NCBI GenBank assembly: GCA_026008535.1 | Contig: BRKX01000009.1 | Span: 52,759,001 to 52,823,000, forward strand | Direction of reading: 5' to 3' | DNA from: Perilla frutescens | Lineage: Eukaryota; Streptophyta; Magnoliopsida; Lamiales; Lamiaceae | DNA: 64,000 nucleotides | In this document: one piece after another, positions 47,665-59,676 of the stretch | How positions within the stretch are numbered: the stretch's first letter is position 1 | Layout: every line of letters begins with the position of its first letter | Made by a program: the position numbers and the translations under genes | Notes under the pieces: generated by a model | The model's input: the letters and a program-made list of their open reading frames with translations, nothing else | Databases searched by the model: none | Told to the model about the DNA's origin: nothing

Positions 47665-47992
47665 TCATAGCGGACATCTATTTTTCATGTGTGTAGTCTC
47701 ACCGCATATGCTGCATCTCTTTTTAGCACGGGGCTGGCTACTGGATGCTCCTGTGGAGGTTGGTGCCCGTCTAGATCAAGGAATGTCTGCACCAGTTGCG
47801 AATCGTTGTTCTCTAGGACGACCAGATTGTCGGAGAACAATGGGCAGCAACACGATCATATCATTTACCTCTGATGGTACATTCCAGTCTTCTTCGAGAG
47901 GAATAGGATTAACTTGAGCAACATACAATTCTTTCCAATTCTCTGTCTTGTAGTAGACCGAAACAAAGTCATACACGCTCATACCTTGGTTT
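47665..47992 (-). pseudogene. Transposase C-terminal exon with zinc knuckle
   Basis: After the acceptor ..ATGCAG it reads NQGMSVYDFVSVYYKTENW, later RQSGRPREQRF, a TGA at 47776-47778, then CSICGETTHMKNRCPL and the natural stop at 47665-47667. The knuckle shows the stop at 47776 is premature by about 37 codons. Confidence 0.75.
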
Positions 47993-48070
47993 CTGCATTA
48001 TATAAAATTAAAAATTAAAGTAAATTCATATTGATAAGAATACAAGACTTAGACTAAACAACAAGGTTAC

Positions 48071-48384
48071 CGACTAGCAGCAGATGCATGGGAGCAAGGC
48101 ATAAGGTCGTCTTGGAACTCGCGACATTCGCATGTCCTGGAATTTAGATCAACTGTCCAAGATGATTCTTTATTGCTAACCTTGAATGTCATTTGTGACC
48201 TTGCTACGACCCTAAAATGATCGCCTTTGTCAACCTGTGGAGCTAATTTATTATGAGCCTCCTCGGTTAGATCATCATCTCTAGCCTGAGACACTGCACG
48301 TCTCTGATCAAACCATTCTTCCATTACATGTCTGATGGCCTCGACGTCTTGCAAATAATAATCGTAAATTGAATTACTCAGCAA
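48071..48384 (-). pseudogene. Transposase SWIM zinc finger exon
   Basis: It reads SNSIYDYYLQDVEAIR and the SWIM motif CECREFQDDLMPCSH, ending at the donor GTAACC (48070). Confidence 0.8.
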
Positions 48385-48981
48385 TGTTAGATGTAGGAAA
48401 ACTGAAACGACTCACAGGGCACTGTGATCTAGCCCAACGTTCTGGTTTTGCAGTCATCAACTTGTTCCAGGCTCCAGGACTAGATTTGCCAATTGCCTTC
48501 ATTGCTTTTTCATACACCTTTGGACGGTATGTATTAGCGGTAATTTGAAATAATTCAACAATGCCGGGACCATAGCTCTTCAGCTTGTTCTTCAAATGGT
48601 AAGTACAAAGGCCGTGTGCAGTGTTCGGATAAACTTCCTTCATAGCATTGCTAATACTGATATGTTGGTCAGACATGATTAATAAATCATCAGGGCACTA
48701 AAAAGTAATTCTCAGTCGAGTGAGGAACCACTTCCACGATTCATCATTCTCGATTGGACCTACACCGAATGCCAGTGGGAAGAGCTGCTCGTTGCCATCT
48801 TTTGTTACTGCAATAAATAAGACACCTTTATTTCTCCCTTTCAGGTGTGTGCCATCGATAACAATAACCGGACGCAGTGAAAATACAAATGCTAAACGAG
48901 ATACCCCGAGTGCAATAAAACAATGTCGAAATCGCCCATCAGGTCCAACATCTAGATCCGTGTATGTGTTTGGATTGCACG
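48374..48981 (-). pseudogene. Transposase DDE core
   Basis: It contains the first catalytic Asp (VIDGTHLKG), the conserved ESWKWFL block, an in-frame TAG after LRITF (48698-48700), the second Asp (MSDQH), CTYHLKNK and the SNIAE segment. There a two-base loss near 48381 shifts the frame. Confidence 0.8.
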
Positions 48982-50575
48982 TGACGCGCTGTCGTTTCAC
49001 GTGCAAAAATATATTTATAAACTCCTGTGCCCACAGCGAGCGTAGCTAGCTAATGAGTACGGGTCGATCCCACAGCGAGCTGTTGCGATTCTATCTTCAA
49101 GTAACCAATCAAAAGGGGGTTTTGGTGTTGTCACTAAACTGAATGTAAATCTGCAAAAGAGACTAAAGAAAACTATCAAATAACAAAAGATTCTAGCATT
49201 TGAATTAGATCTTGGTTAAACATAAAACAACTCGATCATGGGCACACCGATTTTCATACATGATAGGTCATCTAGTTATGGTGACCGAATTCCTCTCATG
49301 CGTCTCCTCATCCATCCTTTCATTTTAGGTTTAAAGGTGATTCATCTTCGATTAAACCCCTAACCAGTTACCCACCTCCCGATTCCTCTAAGAGATGTAA
49401 GCAAACAAGCAGCAGTGTGCCCTAGACGGACCCAGATCTGTTGTGTTCAACTGATTCCTCTTGTGCCCACAACACCCCATTAATTCCCTTATTACTCTAT
49501 GAACCGACACACAGTCTCGATTCGCCAATTCAATTAATAGTGGTGTGCCCTCTTTACCTAACGAGTGATCAGCCACATTGGGCACTTCAGACACACACTC
49601 ACGTGGAATGAGGCACAAGAATTAACGGAAACTAATCATGCATTACTATGCCCATTTTGGCCTCACGAGTCCAGATTTATGCTTAATCCAATTTCATCAT
49701 TCAAACGCCAGAATTAAAGATCTAACCGAGAAGGCTAGACATAATTAAACTTGCAGAATTTAAAGACATAAAAATAAACGAAAACTTACGGATTTAATTA
49801 ACCAAAAACTCGACTCCAACGTCGATAAAACCGAACATATCCTAAGTCCCGAAGGTTTAAGACCTTTCGGATTGTTTTGCTGCCTAAGCAGCGTACGGTA
49901 ATTAAATGCAGAAAATGTAAAGTATAGAAATGTTTCAGAGTATCTATCCACCTCTTCCAGAAATTAAACTTGTTTAAGTAGTTACATTTCCGAGTAGAGT
50001 CTCCCCCACAGGTGGGGGTCTTCTGCTGAAAATCCGGAACGGCGTGCCCTCGCTGACTGGACTGGATAAGCTTCAGCTTCAACAAATCCCTATTTTTTAG
50101 GGATTGCTCTTATCTCCTTAGATTGAGCTTTATCTCCTCAACTGAGCTTATCCTTTTGTTGCAGCACCTTCCAGGAGTCCAGCTTAGCTCCAACTCTCTC
50201 GCGGATAATGTAGCTATCTTTCCACCAGTTGTTCTTCAACTAACTCCCGAATTCTACTGGAATGCCCACTCTGGCCTGTGGTCGAGTCTGTGCGAGTACT
50301 GTGGGCACGGCATCGTCTGTCAGCTCCATCCGTATCTGATATGCCCACTTCACTGAACGAATGTGGGATGGATACTGAGGACGTCCCCTGTGCCTCTGAT
50401 GATCATATGTGCGAGATAATCGTGAATATTTGGGCATAAAATGCCCCTTCCGCTAGACTCGACTCTTGGAATGCCCTTTGACCGCAACCTGGTTCTTTTC
50501 GACTCAATACACACTAAAAAGGACATTTATACACGATAAAATGCCCCTAAACACACGAAATAAATGGACTTATCA
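48982..50575 (-). repeat. 3' LTR of element C (1594 bp)
   Basis: On the plus strand it runs TGACGCGCTG to GGACTTATCA. It is the same length as 59677-61270. Confidence 0.92.
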
Positions 50576-50590
50576 CACCCACACACTTTA
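50576..50590 (-). other. Polypurine tract of element C
   Basis: AAAGTGTGTGGGTG on the minus strand sits directly before the 3' LTR start TGATAAGTCC. It is purine-rich though not pure. Confidence 0.5.
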
Positions 50591-51767
50591 AGCATGATTG
50601 TCCTCAAGCATGGGGTGCAATGCATCCAGAAAAACAAAAGAAAATAAAAGAGAAAAGAAACAGACTCAAGACACAAGCATGCAAACTGTTATTCCGTGTG
50701 GGTACATCATAAATAATCCAACCAAAATTGCAAATTCCAGCACACCTAAAATAGGTCAACAATGAGTTTTAGCTAAGTGTTCCTCATAGACTCTCTTCAC
50801 TCAGTGTATACTCTCATTTCGGCTGTAATTCTGTGCAACTTCGTCCCATAAGTTTGCCAAAGTTCTGCTGTTCATTCTCTAGAAACCATGATGCATTAGT
50901 ATCAATAGGGCTTTTTAGGCTACAGTTGGGCATTTTAAGTGGGAGGGGTTTTTATTGATTGTACAGACCCCTCCCCAGCTCCTTTCTATTCTCTACCCTC
51001 TTGTGCCCTGTTCAGGCACTGAATCCTTCTTACTTTTGGGCATTCTAAACACTTAGAACTTGGGGGAATTTTATTCAGACTATTTTTTTTCTTTTTTCCT
51101 TTTCTCCCCTTTTTTTTCTTTTTCTGATCACTTTTTTTTTTTATTTCCCCCTTTCTTTTCTGGCCCTTCATATATATGCCTTCCCAGAAAACAACTCTGC
51201 CTTACCCATCTTTCTTTTCAGGTTTTATAATGCCCTAGCTAAGTATAAACCATCCCAGAACAAAATCGGCCAGGGCATTTCATAAGCTCAAAAGGGGGTG
51301 CAAGGGCTGTGTCATTGGTGGGAGGTATTTATTTCAGTGGCTTAGTCAAAACATGGCCTATCTCATTTACATGTGCATCAATAATTCCAAGAGTTAAACG
51401 CAGAACAGAGGCAAATTCTAGAACATCTTAAGCACAGAATTATTCACACTCATGAATGAAAGAAAACTGTAATTTGAAGCATACAGCATATAGGCTCAAG
51501 TCTCACAGGGCATGCTAAAACTCGTTCGTCATCCCTATCTTAATTGGGCATGCTGATTTTTCTGTAAAGCAATTAAAGTTAAATTATAACGTGAAATGCC
51601 CACACAGACTCACAGAATAACGTGCTTTGACTCATCTACCCACCCACACACTTTGCAACTTGCAAAGTGTGGACACAGACTCAAACAACAAGACAACAAG
51701 AAAACAGAACAATAAGAACAAAAACAAAAACCAAAATAAAACCTAATCTAAAGGACAAAAAACCAGG
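50591..51767 (-). other. Noncoding region between additional ORF and 3' LTR of C
   Basis: About 1.2 kb, matching 6055-7152 of B. It has A/C-rich and T-rich runs and the hairpin CACTTTGCAACTTGCAAAGTG near 51649-51669. No coding potential seen. Confidence 0.6.
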
Positions 51768-53696
51768 TCAGTCGGTTGCAGGCGTTGGGTATGAGAACCC
51801 AACATGCTTGAAATAGGCCTTCAGGGCTGCTTCTATTCGGGTCAAATTTTCGTTGGTCTGGAATTGGGCATTCTCTATCAACTCAAGTCTTCTTGTGATC
51901 ACTGCGACTGGGTGCTCCCTCTGCGGTGCCTTCCCTGCTGGTGGTTTCTTCGATGTACCTGTAATAGCTAGAAGCATGCTCGAGGGGTCTGCCCCCGGCA
52001 CAAAGAAAACAGGCTTCCCATCCTCATCGTCAACCACATCTTGCATTCTCCTCAGACAATTAAGATCAAAATATTCACGGGGAAGGGGGGTCAAATCAGT
52101 TTCATCCAAATCAAGGAGCCTATGCCTAACAGCAAGTTGGGTGATCAACTGGGCACAAGAGATACGATGCCTAGGGTGTGTTTTGATTTCTCGAAAATGT
52201 GCAATGGCCACAGAACCGAAATTAATTCTGATTTTGTGCACCATGCACCACAAAATGAATAGCTCCTGATTTGTGATTGAATTTGAGCTATCCAAACGGC
52301 CGAAAAAGTTATAGGCCAACACCCTATGGCAGAATCTTAAAGCATCATTATTTAAACAGTATCCCTTAGTGGATCCGCTTTGAAAAATGGATCCATCCCC
52401 AATATCAACCCATTTTGCATCGACTCCCTCTGCAGAGTCGGGCACTATAGTCACAGCATCGACATACTCCTCCTCCTGGAGGCCCAAGTATGTCACGATG
52501 CCCAGTAACATGTTCAGATCATCAGCAGATAAAGAATAACTCCTACCCATCATTTTAAAAGACAACACCCTAGTAGAAGTGGCAGGCTTGTTCACAGCTT
52601 TAATTTTCAAATTTTGGACAAAATCACGAGACAACGATGGAAAAATCACACACTCCATATCTAAAAAACATTCCCAACCAATTGCAGAAAATAAATCCCG
52701 TACCTCCTGCTCTATACCAAGAGCTGCAAGCGTCTCACGGTGGACTCCCTTAGAGTTGATGATGCCCCTGACTGGTGGCGGGCCACTGTTGGGCTTACTC
52801 GGTGTGGGGCTCCCCACCCCTCTGCCTCTCTTAGGCACAGGGGCTGAAGTGCCCTCTTCAGCTTTTCTCTTCCGCGAAGAGGCCTCTCCAGCCAGCTTAG
52901 CTCCGGCTTTCATTCCAACAGCTTTCCCCACCCTTCGCCTGGATGAGGAGTCCTCCGAGGGCTCTTTAGAGCCTGCTTGCGTTTGGGAGGGCGCACTGGG
53001 CTCTTCTTGCTCCTTCTCTTCTTCAGAGTCCCCTTGCTGGGACATCTCTGGCTCGGTTGGCTCTGGAATAGGCTCTCCAACCTTTCTTTTGCCCTTCGCT
53101 TTCTCCAGTGCCCGCTTCTTAATGTCAGTGGGCGCCTCTTCTTTTTCGAACAGGGGTACCTTCTCTGGTTGGGGCTCAACCTCAATATCTTCGATTTCAG
53201 TTAGGTATTTGTCCAAGTCGGTGTCTCTGTCTCCTTCATCTTCGGCCTCTTCTCTCCCTTCAACTTCCTCTCCTTCTTCTTCGTCTTCCAGGTCCTCGAT
53301 CTCCACCGACGGCACAGAAGTCGGAGCCTTAACGGGCTTCTTGGCTTTTTTCTTCTCAGCTACTTTCTTTGGCTTGGGCTCAGGCTCTTCAGTAGCCTCT
53401 TCTTCTTGCGTGCCCTCAGCAGTCGCCTCAGCATCTTGCTGCTCCGTTTGAGTTGGAGTAGCGGAGCTTTCTTCCATCGCCTCGACTTCAGGCGTAGGCT
53501 CCTGTTCCGGTGGGGTCTCTTTGGTTGGCTTACTCGAAGCAGCTGCTTCAGATGCAGCCTTTCCCTTAGCTTTCGCAGAGGGTTTCTTCACCACCTTCGT
53601 TGGAGAGGGCTCTTCAGAGACAGCGGGGGTCTCGAAGTCCAGGTGTGCCTTAGGTCCAGCCTTTGGAGAGACCTTCTTGCCTCTCGTTTTCGCCAT
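51768..53696 (-). CDS. Additional post-pol ORF of element C, intact, 642 residues
   Basis: ATG at 53696 (MAKTRGKK) was chosen because B starts at the same place; the frame is open 45 codons further upstream. Residues 1-310 are low-complexity, rich in Lys, Glu, Pro and Ser, with acidic runs (EDLEDEEEGEEVEGREE) and a bipartite NLS-like cluster near 275-292 (RKRKAEEG and PKRGRG). Residues about 315-600 form a better conserved part (ALGIEQEVRDLFSAIGWECF, LSADDLNMLLGI, INFGSVAIAHF). That part resembles the putative plant transposon protein domain I recall from other gypsy elements. No signal peptide or membrane segment is visible, so it is not a typical envelope protein. Function unknown. Confidence 0.8.
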   Translation of the reverse strand: MAKTRGKKVSPKAGPKAHLDFETPAVSEEPSPTKVVKKPSAKAKGKAASEAAASSKPTKETPPEQEPTPEVEAMEESSATPTQTEQQDAEATAEGTQEEEATEEPEPKPKKVAEKKKAKKPVKAPTSVPSVEIEDLEDEEEGEEVEGREEAEDEGDRDTDLDKYLTEIEDIEVEPQPEKVPLFEKEEAPTDIKKRALEKAKGKRKVGEPIPEPTEPEMSQQGDSEEEKEQEEPSAPSQTQAGSKEPSEDSSSRRRVGKAVGMKAGAKLAGEASSRKRKAEEGTSAPVPKRGRGVGSPTPSKPNSGPPPVRGIINSKGVHRETLAALGIEQEVRDLFSAIGWECFLDMECVIFPSLSRDFVQNLKIKAVNKPATSTRVLSFKMMGRSYSLSADDLNMLLGIVTYLGLQEEEYVDAVTIVPDSAEGVDAKWVDIGDGSIFQSGSTKGYCLNNDALRFCHRVLAYNFFGRLDSSNSITNQELFILWCMVHKIRINFGSVAIAHFREIKTHPRHRISCAQLITQLAVRHRLLDLDETDLTPLPREYFDLNCLRRMQDVVDDEDGKPVFFVPGADPSSMLLAITGTSKKPPAGKAPQREHPVAVITRRLELIENAQFQTNENLTRIEAALKAYFKHVGFSYPTPATD

Positions 53697-53801
53697 TGTT
53701 GGAGTTGAAGGTTTTCTAGGGTTGCAGAAGAAAATCGAGAGAGAAGGTTCTGATTTTTTGCAAAAGCGAGTGAAAGTAATAGTAGAGATTTTGTGGGGTA
53801 A

Positions 53802-53815
53802 GGTTTTTATATTAA
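53802..53815 (-). promoter_or_regulatory. TATA-like box upstream of the additional ORF (C)
   Basis: TTAATATAAAAACC on the minus strand lies 106-119 bp before the ATG at 53696. It is conserved in position in element B (9201-9210). Confidence 0.4.
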
Positions 53816-54181
53816 GGGGATCACTATTCATGATTTGACTTGTGACTCTTCAAATTCCTTAGGAGTCTCCTAGATTAGTATGCCCTATATTAATGGATAA
53901 GCCTTATCCCTGAAAAATCGGAACAAACTTTATCTCTCCAGCGTGCCTCACTTCAGAATCCCTATTTCTAGGGGATTTATTTTTTCTTCATCCTTATCTC
54001 TCATTATCCAAACCTGCAAACACCATACTTATCCAAAACAAGCGTAAAATTGCTCCCTAAACTAGTTTAATAACATGGAAAATTTATTAAAAATAAATAA
54101 AAATGAATTAAGACAAGAAAACACTTGGGTTGCCTCCCAGTAGCGCCCCAGTTATTGTCGTGGGCACGACATCACCCCAGA

Positions 54182-57100
54182 TCAGGCGTAAGTGGGCTCC
54201 GCGAGCCAGATCACTGCGACCTCTTCATCAGAATGCCCCAGGTAAGCTTTCACACGGTGGCCATTCACTTTGAAGCGCCCTCCAGTATCGGGGTTTATCA
54301 ACTCAATTGCCCCATTCGGGCATTCTGCATATACTTCGAACGGACCAACCCACTTGGTTCTCAGTCCTCCTCCCATAATCTTGAACCTTGAATGGTACAA
54401 AAGTACTTTCTGGCCTGGGCTAAATCTCTTCCTTCGAATTACTTGATCATGGAGCCTTTTCATCTTTTCCTTGTATAGCACCGAATTATCATAGGCCTCC
54501 ATTCTCATTTCTTCCAGCTCTTGAATTTGAAATTTCCTGAAATGTCCAGCGGTGTCAGGGTCCATATTCAGCTTCTGAAGTGCCCATCGTGCTTTATGTT
54601 CTAACTCGACTGGCAGATGGCAACACTTCCCAAATAACATCCTGTATGGGGACATCCCAATTGGAGTCTTGAATGCAGTTCGGTATGCCCACAGGGCATC
54701 TTCCAGATGAGTACTCCAATCTTTTCAGTTCGGACCCACAACCTTTCCAAGAATGGCTTTAATTTCTCGATTTAAGACTTCAGCTTGGCCATTTCCTTGA
54801 GGATGGCAGGGTGTGGTGACCCTATGGTGAACCCCATACTTCTTCAATAATCTTTCCAGCGTTTGGTTGCAAAAATGGGTCCCTTGATCACTGATGATGG
54901 ACCTGGGCACACCAAACCGACTGAAAATGTGGGATTTCAGAAATGCGGCTACTACTCTTGCATCATTGGTAGGAGTAGCCTTTGCCTCCACCCATTTTGA
55001 CACGTAATCAACTGCCAGGATAATGTATTGGTTTCCCCTCGAATTTGGAAAGGGTCCCATAAAATCCATTCCCCAAATGTCAAAAATCTCCACTGGCATG
55101 ATTGGCGTCATGGGTATTTCATTTCGTCTTGTGATGTTCCCTACCCTCTGGCATTGGTCACACTTTCTGCAGACGTTGTGGGCGTCCTTGAATATTGTGG
55201 GCCAAAAGAACCCACAATCCAAAATTCTTCTCGCCGTTCGGTTTGGTCCGAAATGCCCTCCGCAAGCATAATTGTGGCAATGCTTTAGAATTTTATCTAT
55301 CTCTTCATCAGGGACACATCTTCTAATGATTTGATCAGCGCATCTCCTCCATAGAATAGGGCAATCCCATGCATAGAACCTACTCTCATACCTTAGTTTA
55401 TTTTTCTGGTACCTTGAGTACCCAATAGGCATCTCCCCGGACTCAAGGAAGTTCCCTATATCCGCATACCAGGGTGCTGGAATCCCCCTTGCTGAATACA
55501 AATGCTCATCAGGAAAATGATCGGCAATGGGCATTTCGTCGTCTTTCTCATTCAACACCCGGCTCAGATGGTCAGTTACCAGGTTCTGTGCCCCACTCTT
55601 ATCTTTAATCTCAACATCAAACTCTTGTAAGAGTAAGATCCACCTAATCAGTCTTGGTTTCGTCTCCTTCTTGGTCATCAAGTGCCTCAAGGCACCATGA
55701 TCTGTATAGACAATGCTCTTTGCTCCCAAGAGATAAGATCGAAACTTCTCAAATGCAAACACTACTGCCAATAGCTCCTTTTCAGTAGTGGTGTAATTAC
55801 ACTGTGCCCCATTCAGAGTCTTAGAAGCATAGTAAATTACATGACTTTCCTTTCCTCTTTTCTGACCTAGTACAGCGCCCACAACGTAGCCACTGGCGTC
55901 ACACATAATCTCAAAGGGCATTCCCCAATCTAGTGGTTGAATAACCGGTGCCGTGACCAATTGCTTCTTCAAAACATTGAATGCCTTCTTACACTCTTCA
56001 TCAAATTCAAATAGAACATCTTGTTGCAATAAGTGAGTAATCGGCTGGGCAATTTTCGCAAAATCCTTTATGAACCTCCTGTAGAACCCAGCGTGCCCCA
56101 GGAATCCTCTCACTTGCTTCACTGACGTGGGGTATGGTAATTTCTCGATTATATCCACCTTGGCTTTGTCGACCTCAATGCCCCTCTCGGAAATCACATG
56201 TCCTAGTACAATGCCCTCTCTGACCATGAAATGACATTTTTCATAGTTCAGCACTAGGAATTTGTCCACACAACGCTGCAACACTTTCTCCAAATTGTCT
56301 AAACATCGATCAAAGCAGCTCCCGTACACTGTGAAGTCATTCATGAATACTTCAATGCAGTTCTCGAGCAAATCAGAGAATATGCTCATCATACATCGCT
56401 GAAATGTGCCAGGAGCATTGCAGAGGCCAAAGGGCATTCTGCGATAGGCAAACGTCCCGAATGGGCACGTGAATGTTGTTTTCTCCTGGTCCTCTTGGCT
56501 TACTGCAATCTGCATGTATCCTGAATATCCATCCAAGAAACAAAAGAACTTGTTTCCTGCGAGTCTTTCCAACATCTGGTCAATGAACGGAAGTGGAAAA
56601 TGATCCTTCCGCGTGACCGTGTTCAGCTTTCGATAGTCGATGCAAACTCTCCAGCCAGTTTGCAGTCGTGTGGGCACAAGCTCTTCTTTTTCATTCTGCA
56701 CAACTTGAATGCCCGACTTCTTGGACAGAACATGGATTGGACTGACCCACTTGCTATCTGAAATCGGGTATATAATGCCCTGGTCCAGAAGCTTAATTAT
56801 CTCTTTTAGCACCACATCCTTCATCACTGGATTGAGCTTTCTTTGTGGATCACGAACGGGTTTTGCATCATCTTCCAACAAAATTTTGTGCATGCAAACC
56901 GCTGGGCTAATGTCCTTTATATCTGCCAACGTCCATCCGAGTGCCTTCTTGTACAGTCTCAACAATCTCAAAAGTCGGTCCTCATCAGCTTGATTCAATC
57001 CCGCACTTATGATTACAAGGAGAGTCTCATTATCCCCTAAATAGGCATATTTCAGATGCCTTGGTAATGCCTTCAACTCCAGCTTGGGTGCTTTGATAAT

Positions 57101-58201
57101 AGAAGGCATCAGCTTATCATCGTTTCTCCGAATGGGCACACCATAGTCCACACATCCGTGTGGCATTTCTTCCAGTGAATAAAGCATCATAATTCCATCC
57201 CTTATGTCCTCATCCTCGTCCAGGGCATCTTGGTCAAGCAGTCCATCCCATAATGCCCATTCCAGTGGTTCTCTCTTGCTCATCATGGATAAAGTAGAAC
57301 GGTTTGGGTAATGAAATGTGTTCACAAAATTACAATTTTCTGTATCCGGGGGATGCTTCATGGCTTCAAAAATGTTGAACGTCACCTTCTCCCCATCAAA
57401 TTCACACGTCAGTGTGCCCTTGTCCACATCAATTTTGGTTCGAGCTGTCTTCATGAAAGGCCTTCCCAGCAACAAAACTGAAGATTTTGAAGTCGCTGTG
57501 CCCATGTCAACCACATAAAAATTTGCTTGGAAGATAAGCTCGTCCACCTTGACCAATACATCTTCAATGAGGCCTTCTGGATATACGTTGGACCGGTCAG
57601 CTAGTTGAATGACCACACGGGTCTCCTTCAAAGGTCCAATTTTCAATTCTTTGAACACCGACAGGGGCATTACGTTGATTGATGCTCCCAAGTCCAGCAT
57701 GGCCTTTTCAACTTTTCTATCTCCAATTATGCAAGGGATCATGAACATCCCTGGATCATCACACGTCTTGGGTAATTTTCTTTGTATCACAGCCGATACA
57801 TTCTCTCCAACTAGGAACCTTGCATCGTCATTGAATCGCATATTTCTGGTACAAAGTTCCTTCAGAAACCGGGCATACCGTGGCACTTGTTTAATTGCCT
57901 CGATCAGTGGAATGTTGATTTCCACTTTGCTGAATACTTTTAGCATCTCCCTGGTTTCTTCTTCTTTTCTATTTTGTGCCAATCTCCCTGGAAAGGGAGG
58001 TTTCCGTCTTTCTGAAGTGGGCATCTTGGCAGATTGCTTCACTTCCGGGATGGGCACAGCATCAGTCTGCTCAGTCTCTTGTGCCTCATCCTCTGTGGGA
58101 ATTTTTTCCACTTCTTCCGCCAAGGGCACATCGTCCTTCTCTTCTCTCGGCCTGACCATCTCCGGAAGCTCTTTTCCACTCCTCAATGCCACTGCATTCA
58201 C
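54182..58201 (-). pseudogene. pro-pol of element C
   Basis: Counting from Met at 58201: aspartic protease with DLGAS at 170-174; reverse transcriptase about 450-690, where the catalytic box reads FMNDF at 619-623 (codon 621 at 56341-56339; B has FMDDF); RNase H about 765-880 with Asp 768, Glu 808 and Asp 834. The integrase has a zinc-binding part about 970-1017 and the D,D-35-E core Asp 1046, Asp 1105, Glu 1141. TGA at 54725-54727 (CGA in B) separates the integrase tail, which continues in frame to EPTYA at 54182. Every domain is present but two lesions disable it. Confidence 0.88.
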
Positions 58202-58222
58202 TTGTTCTCTTGGATTTTCGAC

Positions 58223-59605
58223 CTAGGAAGGCAGCTTCCCATTTTTCTCCTCTATCTTGTGCATGGCTTGAGCCAATTGATTAATTTGCTTGCTCATGTG
58301 CGAGAGACCAGCTCGAGTCTCTTGCTTAAACTTCTCATTCTCCTCAGCCATAGCAAACACAAGATCTTCCAGCCTACTTGGCTTTCTTTTCTCCTCTGGT
58401 GGTGGCAATGGGCGTCCAGAATGCCCATCCTCCGGCCTTCTCCATCGAAAATTTTCATGGTCTCTCCAGCCAGGATTATAGGTCTGGGAATGTGGATCAT
58501 ATCTTCTGGAATGCCCATTCTGGCCACCTATGGCATTCACTTCTTCCATTTCGTCTTGTAGAGTAGGGCATTCATCCGTGAAGTGGGATATGCTTTTGCA
58601 TACCCCACAAGGTCTGGGCTTCCTCGCCATGCTCGCACCGGACAAGATTTTTTCGATTTTTTCGCACAATCTATCAATTCTGCTATCCTGGTCCGGTGCC
58701 CTCTCTGTTTCACTTACAGCTCGAATGCCCTCTCCACCAAAGTCTCGGTTGTCTTCAGCCATCTCCGTGAGGATTCTGAATGCTTCAACAGGTTGTTTAT
58801 TCAAAATGGATCCTCTATATGAGGCATTCACAATCGTCCTCTCATGTGGTCTCAATCCTCCGATGAAATACTGAATCAAGTCGTGTTCAGTAATCTAGTG
58901 ATGTGGGCATTTCACCAGCATCGCCTGGAATCTTCCCCAGTAGTCATAGAAACTTTCGTTAGTTCCCATCTTCAGGCTCCCTATCCTTCTTCTCATTTCT
59001 TGCACTCTGGATGCTGGAAAATATTTCTCCAAAAACTTCTGTTGGAGTTGTCTCCATGTGGTCATAGCGCCAGTGGGTAATGTGTACAGCCAGTCCCGTG
59101 CCCCATCTTGAAGAGTGAAAGGGAACGAAACCAACCGCACGTACTCTTCTCGTCCATGGTCGGATGGTTGAGTTTGGCAAACCATCTCAAAATCTTGCAA
59201 ATGCCTTTTTGGATCCTCTCCAGGCATTCCGTGGAACTTCGGAAAGATCTGGATAAAGTTCGCGTGAATATCCCAGTTCTGAGTCACAGCTGGGAGTGTA
59301 ATGCCCATTGGGCGTAGATTCATGTTGGTCGGGAAGACCAACTGCCTTAAAGTCCTGTTATCATCCGCATTGCCATTCGCGGCATTTCCATTTGCGACCA
59401 TGTTGATGTTGTGGCCGTTCTCAAACTGTCCTTCCTTCTCGTGCCCTTCGTCTCCTTGATCTTCTCGGTCTTCTGGTGGTGGTGTGGGCTCACGAGGTCT
59501 GTTTGCTGCTTGGCGTGCCCTCTTCTCTGCTGCCCTGTTTTTCCTCGAAGTCTTCTATATTTCCGGATCGTACAATAGAGTCTCCTCTGAAGAGCCCCTG
59601 GGCAT
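58223..59605 (-). pseudogene. gag of element C
   Basis: The likely start is ATG at 59605 (MPRGSSEETLLYDPEI). The frame then runs to the protease with TAG at 59555-59557, 58895-58897 (after CPHH) and 58223-58225 (after KLPS). It has a capsid-like region (WDIHANFIQIFPKFHGMPGE), one CCHC-type knuckle (CGVCKSISHFTDEC) and a following coiled segment. B has Gln at the third stop, so that one is CAG to TAG. The second stop is shared with B. Gag and pol share one frame. Confidence 0.82.
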
Positions 59606-59654
59606 CAACTTCCAGGCTCACCAATTGTGGAAGATAAAATCACTAGAACCCAGC

Positions 59655-59673
59655 TCCCCGGCAACGGCACCAA
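59655..59673 (-). other. Primer-binding site of element C
   Basis: TTGGTGCCGTTGCCGGGGA on the minus strand begins three bases after the 5' LTR. It is of the same class as in element A. Confidence 0.85.
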
Positions 59674-59676
59674 TTT

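Noticed and set aside
52579..53451. 290-residue plus-strand frame opposite the extra ORF of C
   Set aside because: Serine-rich antisense of a Glu/Lys-rich coding strand; interrupted in B and has no recognisable motif.
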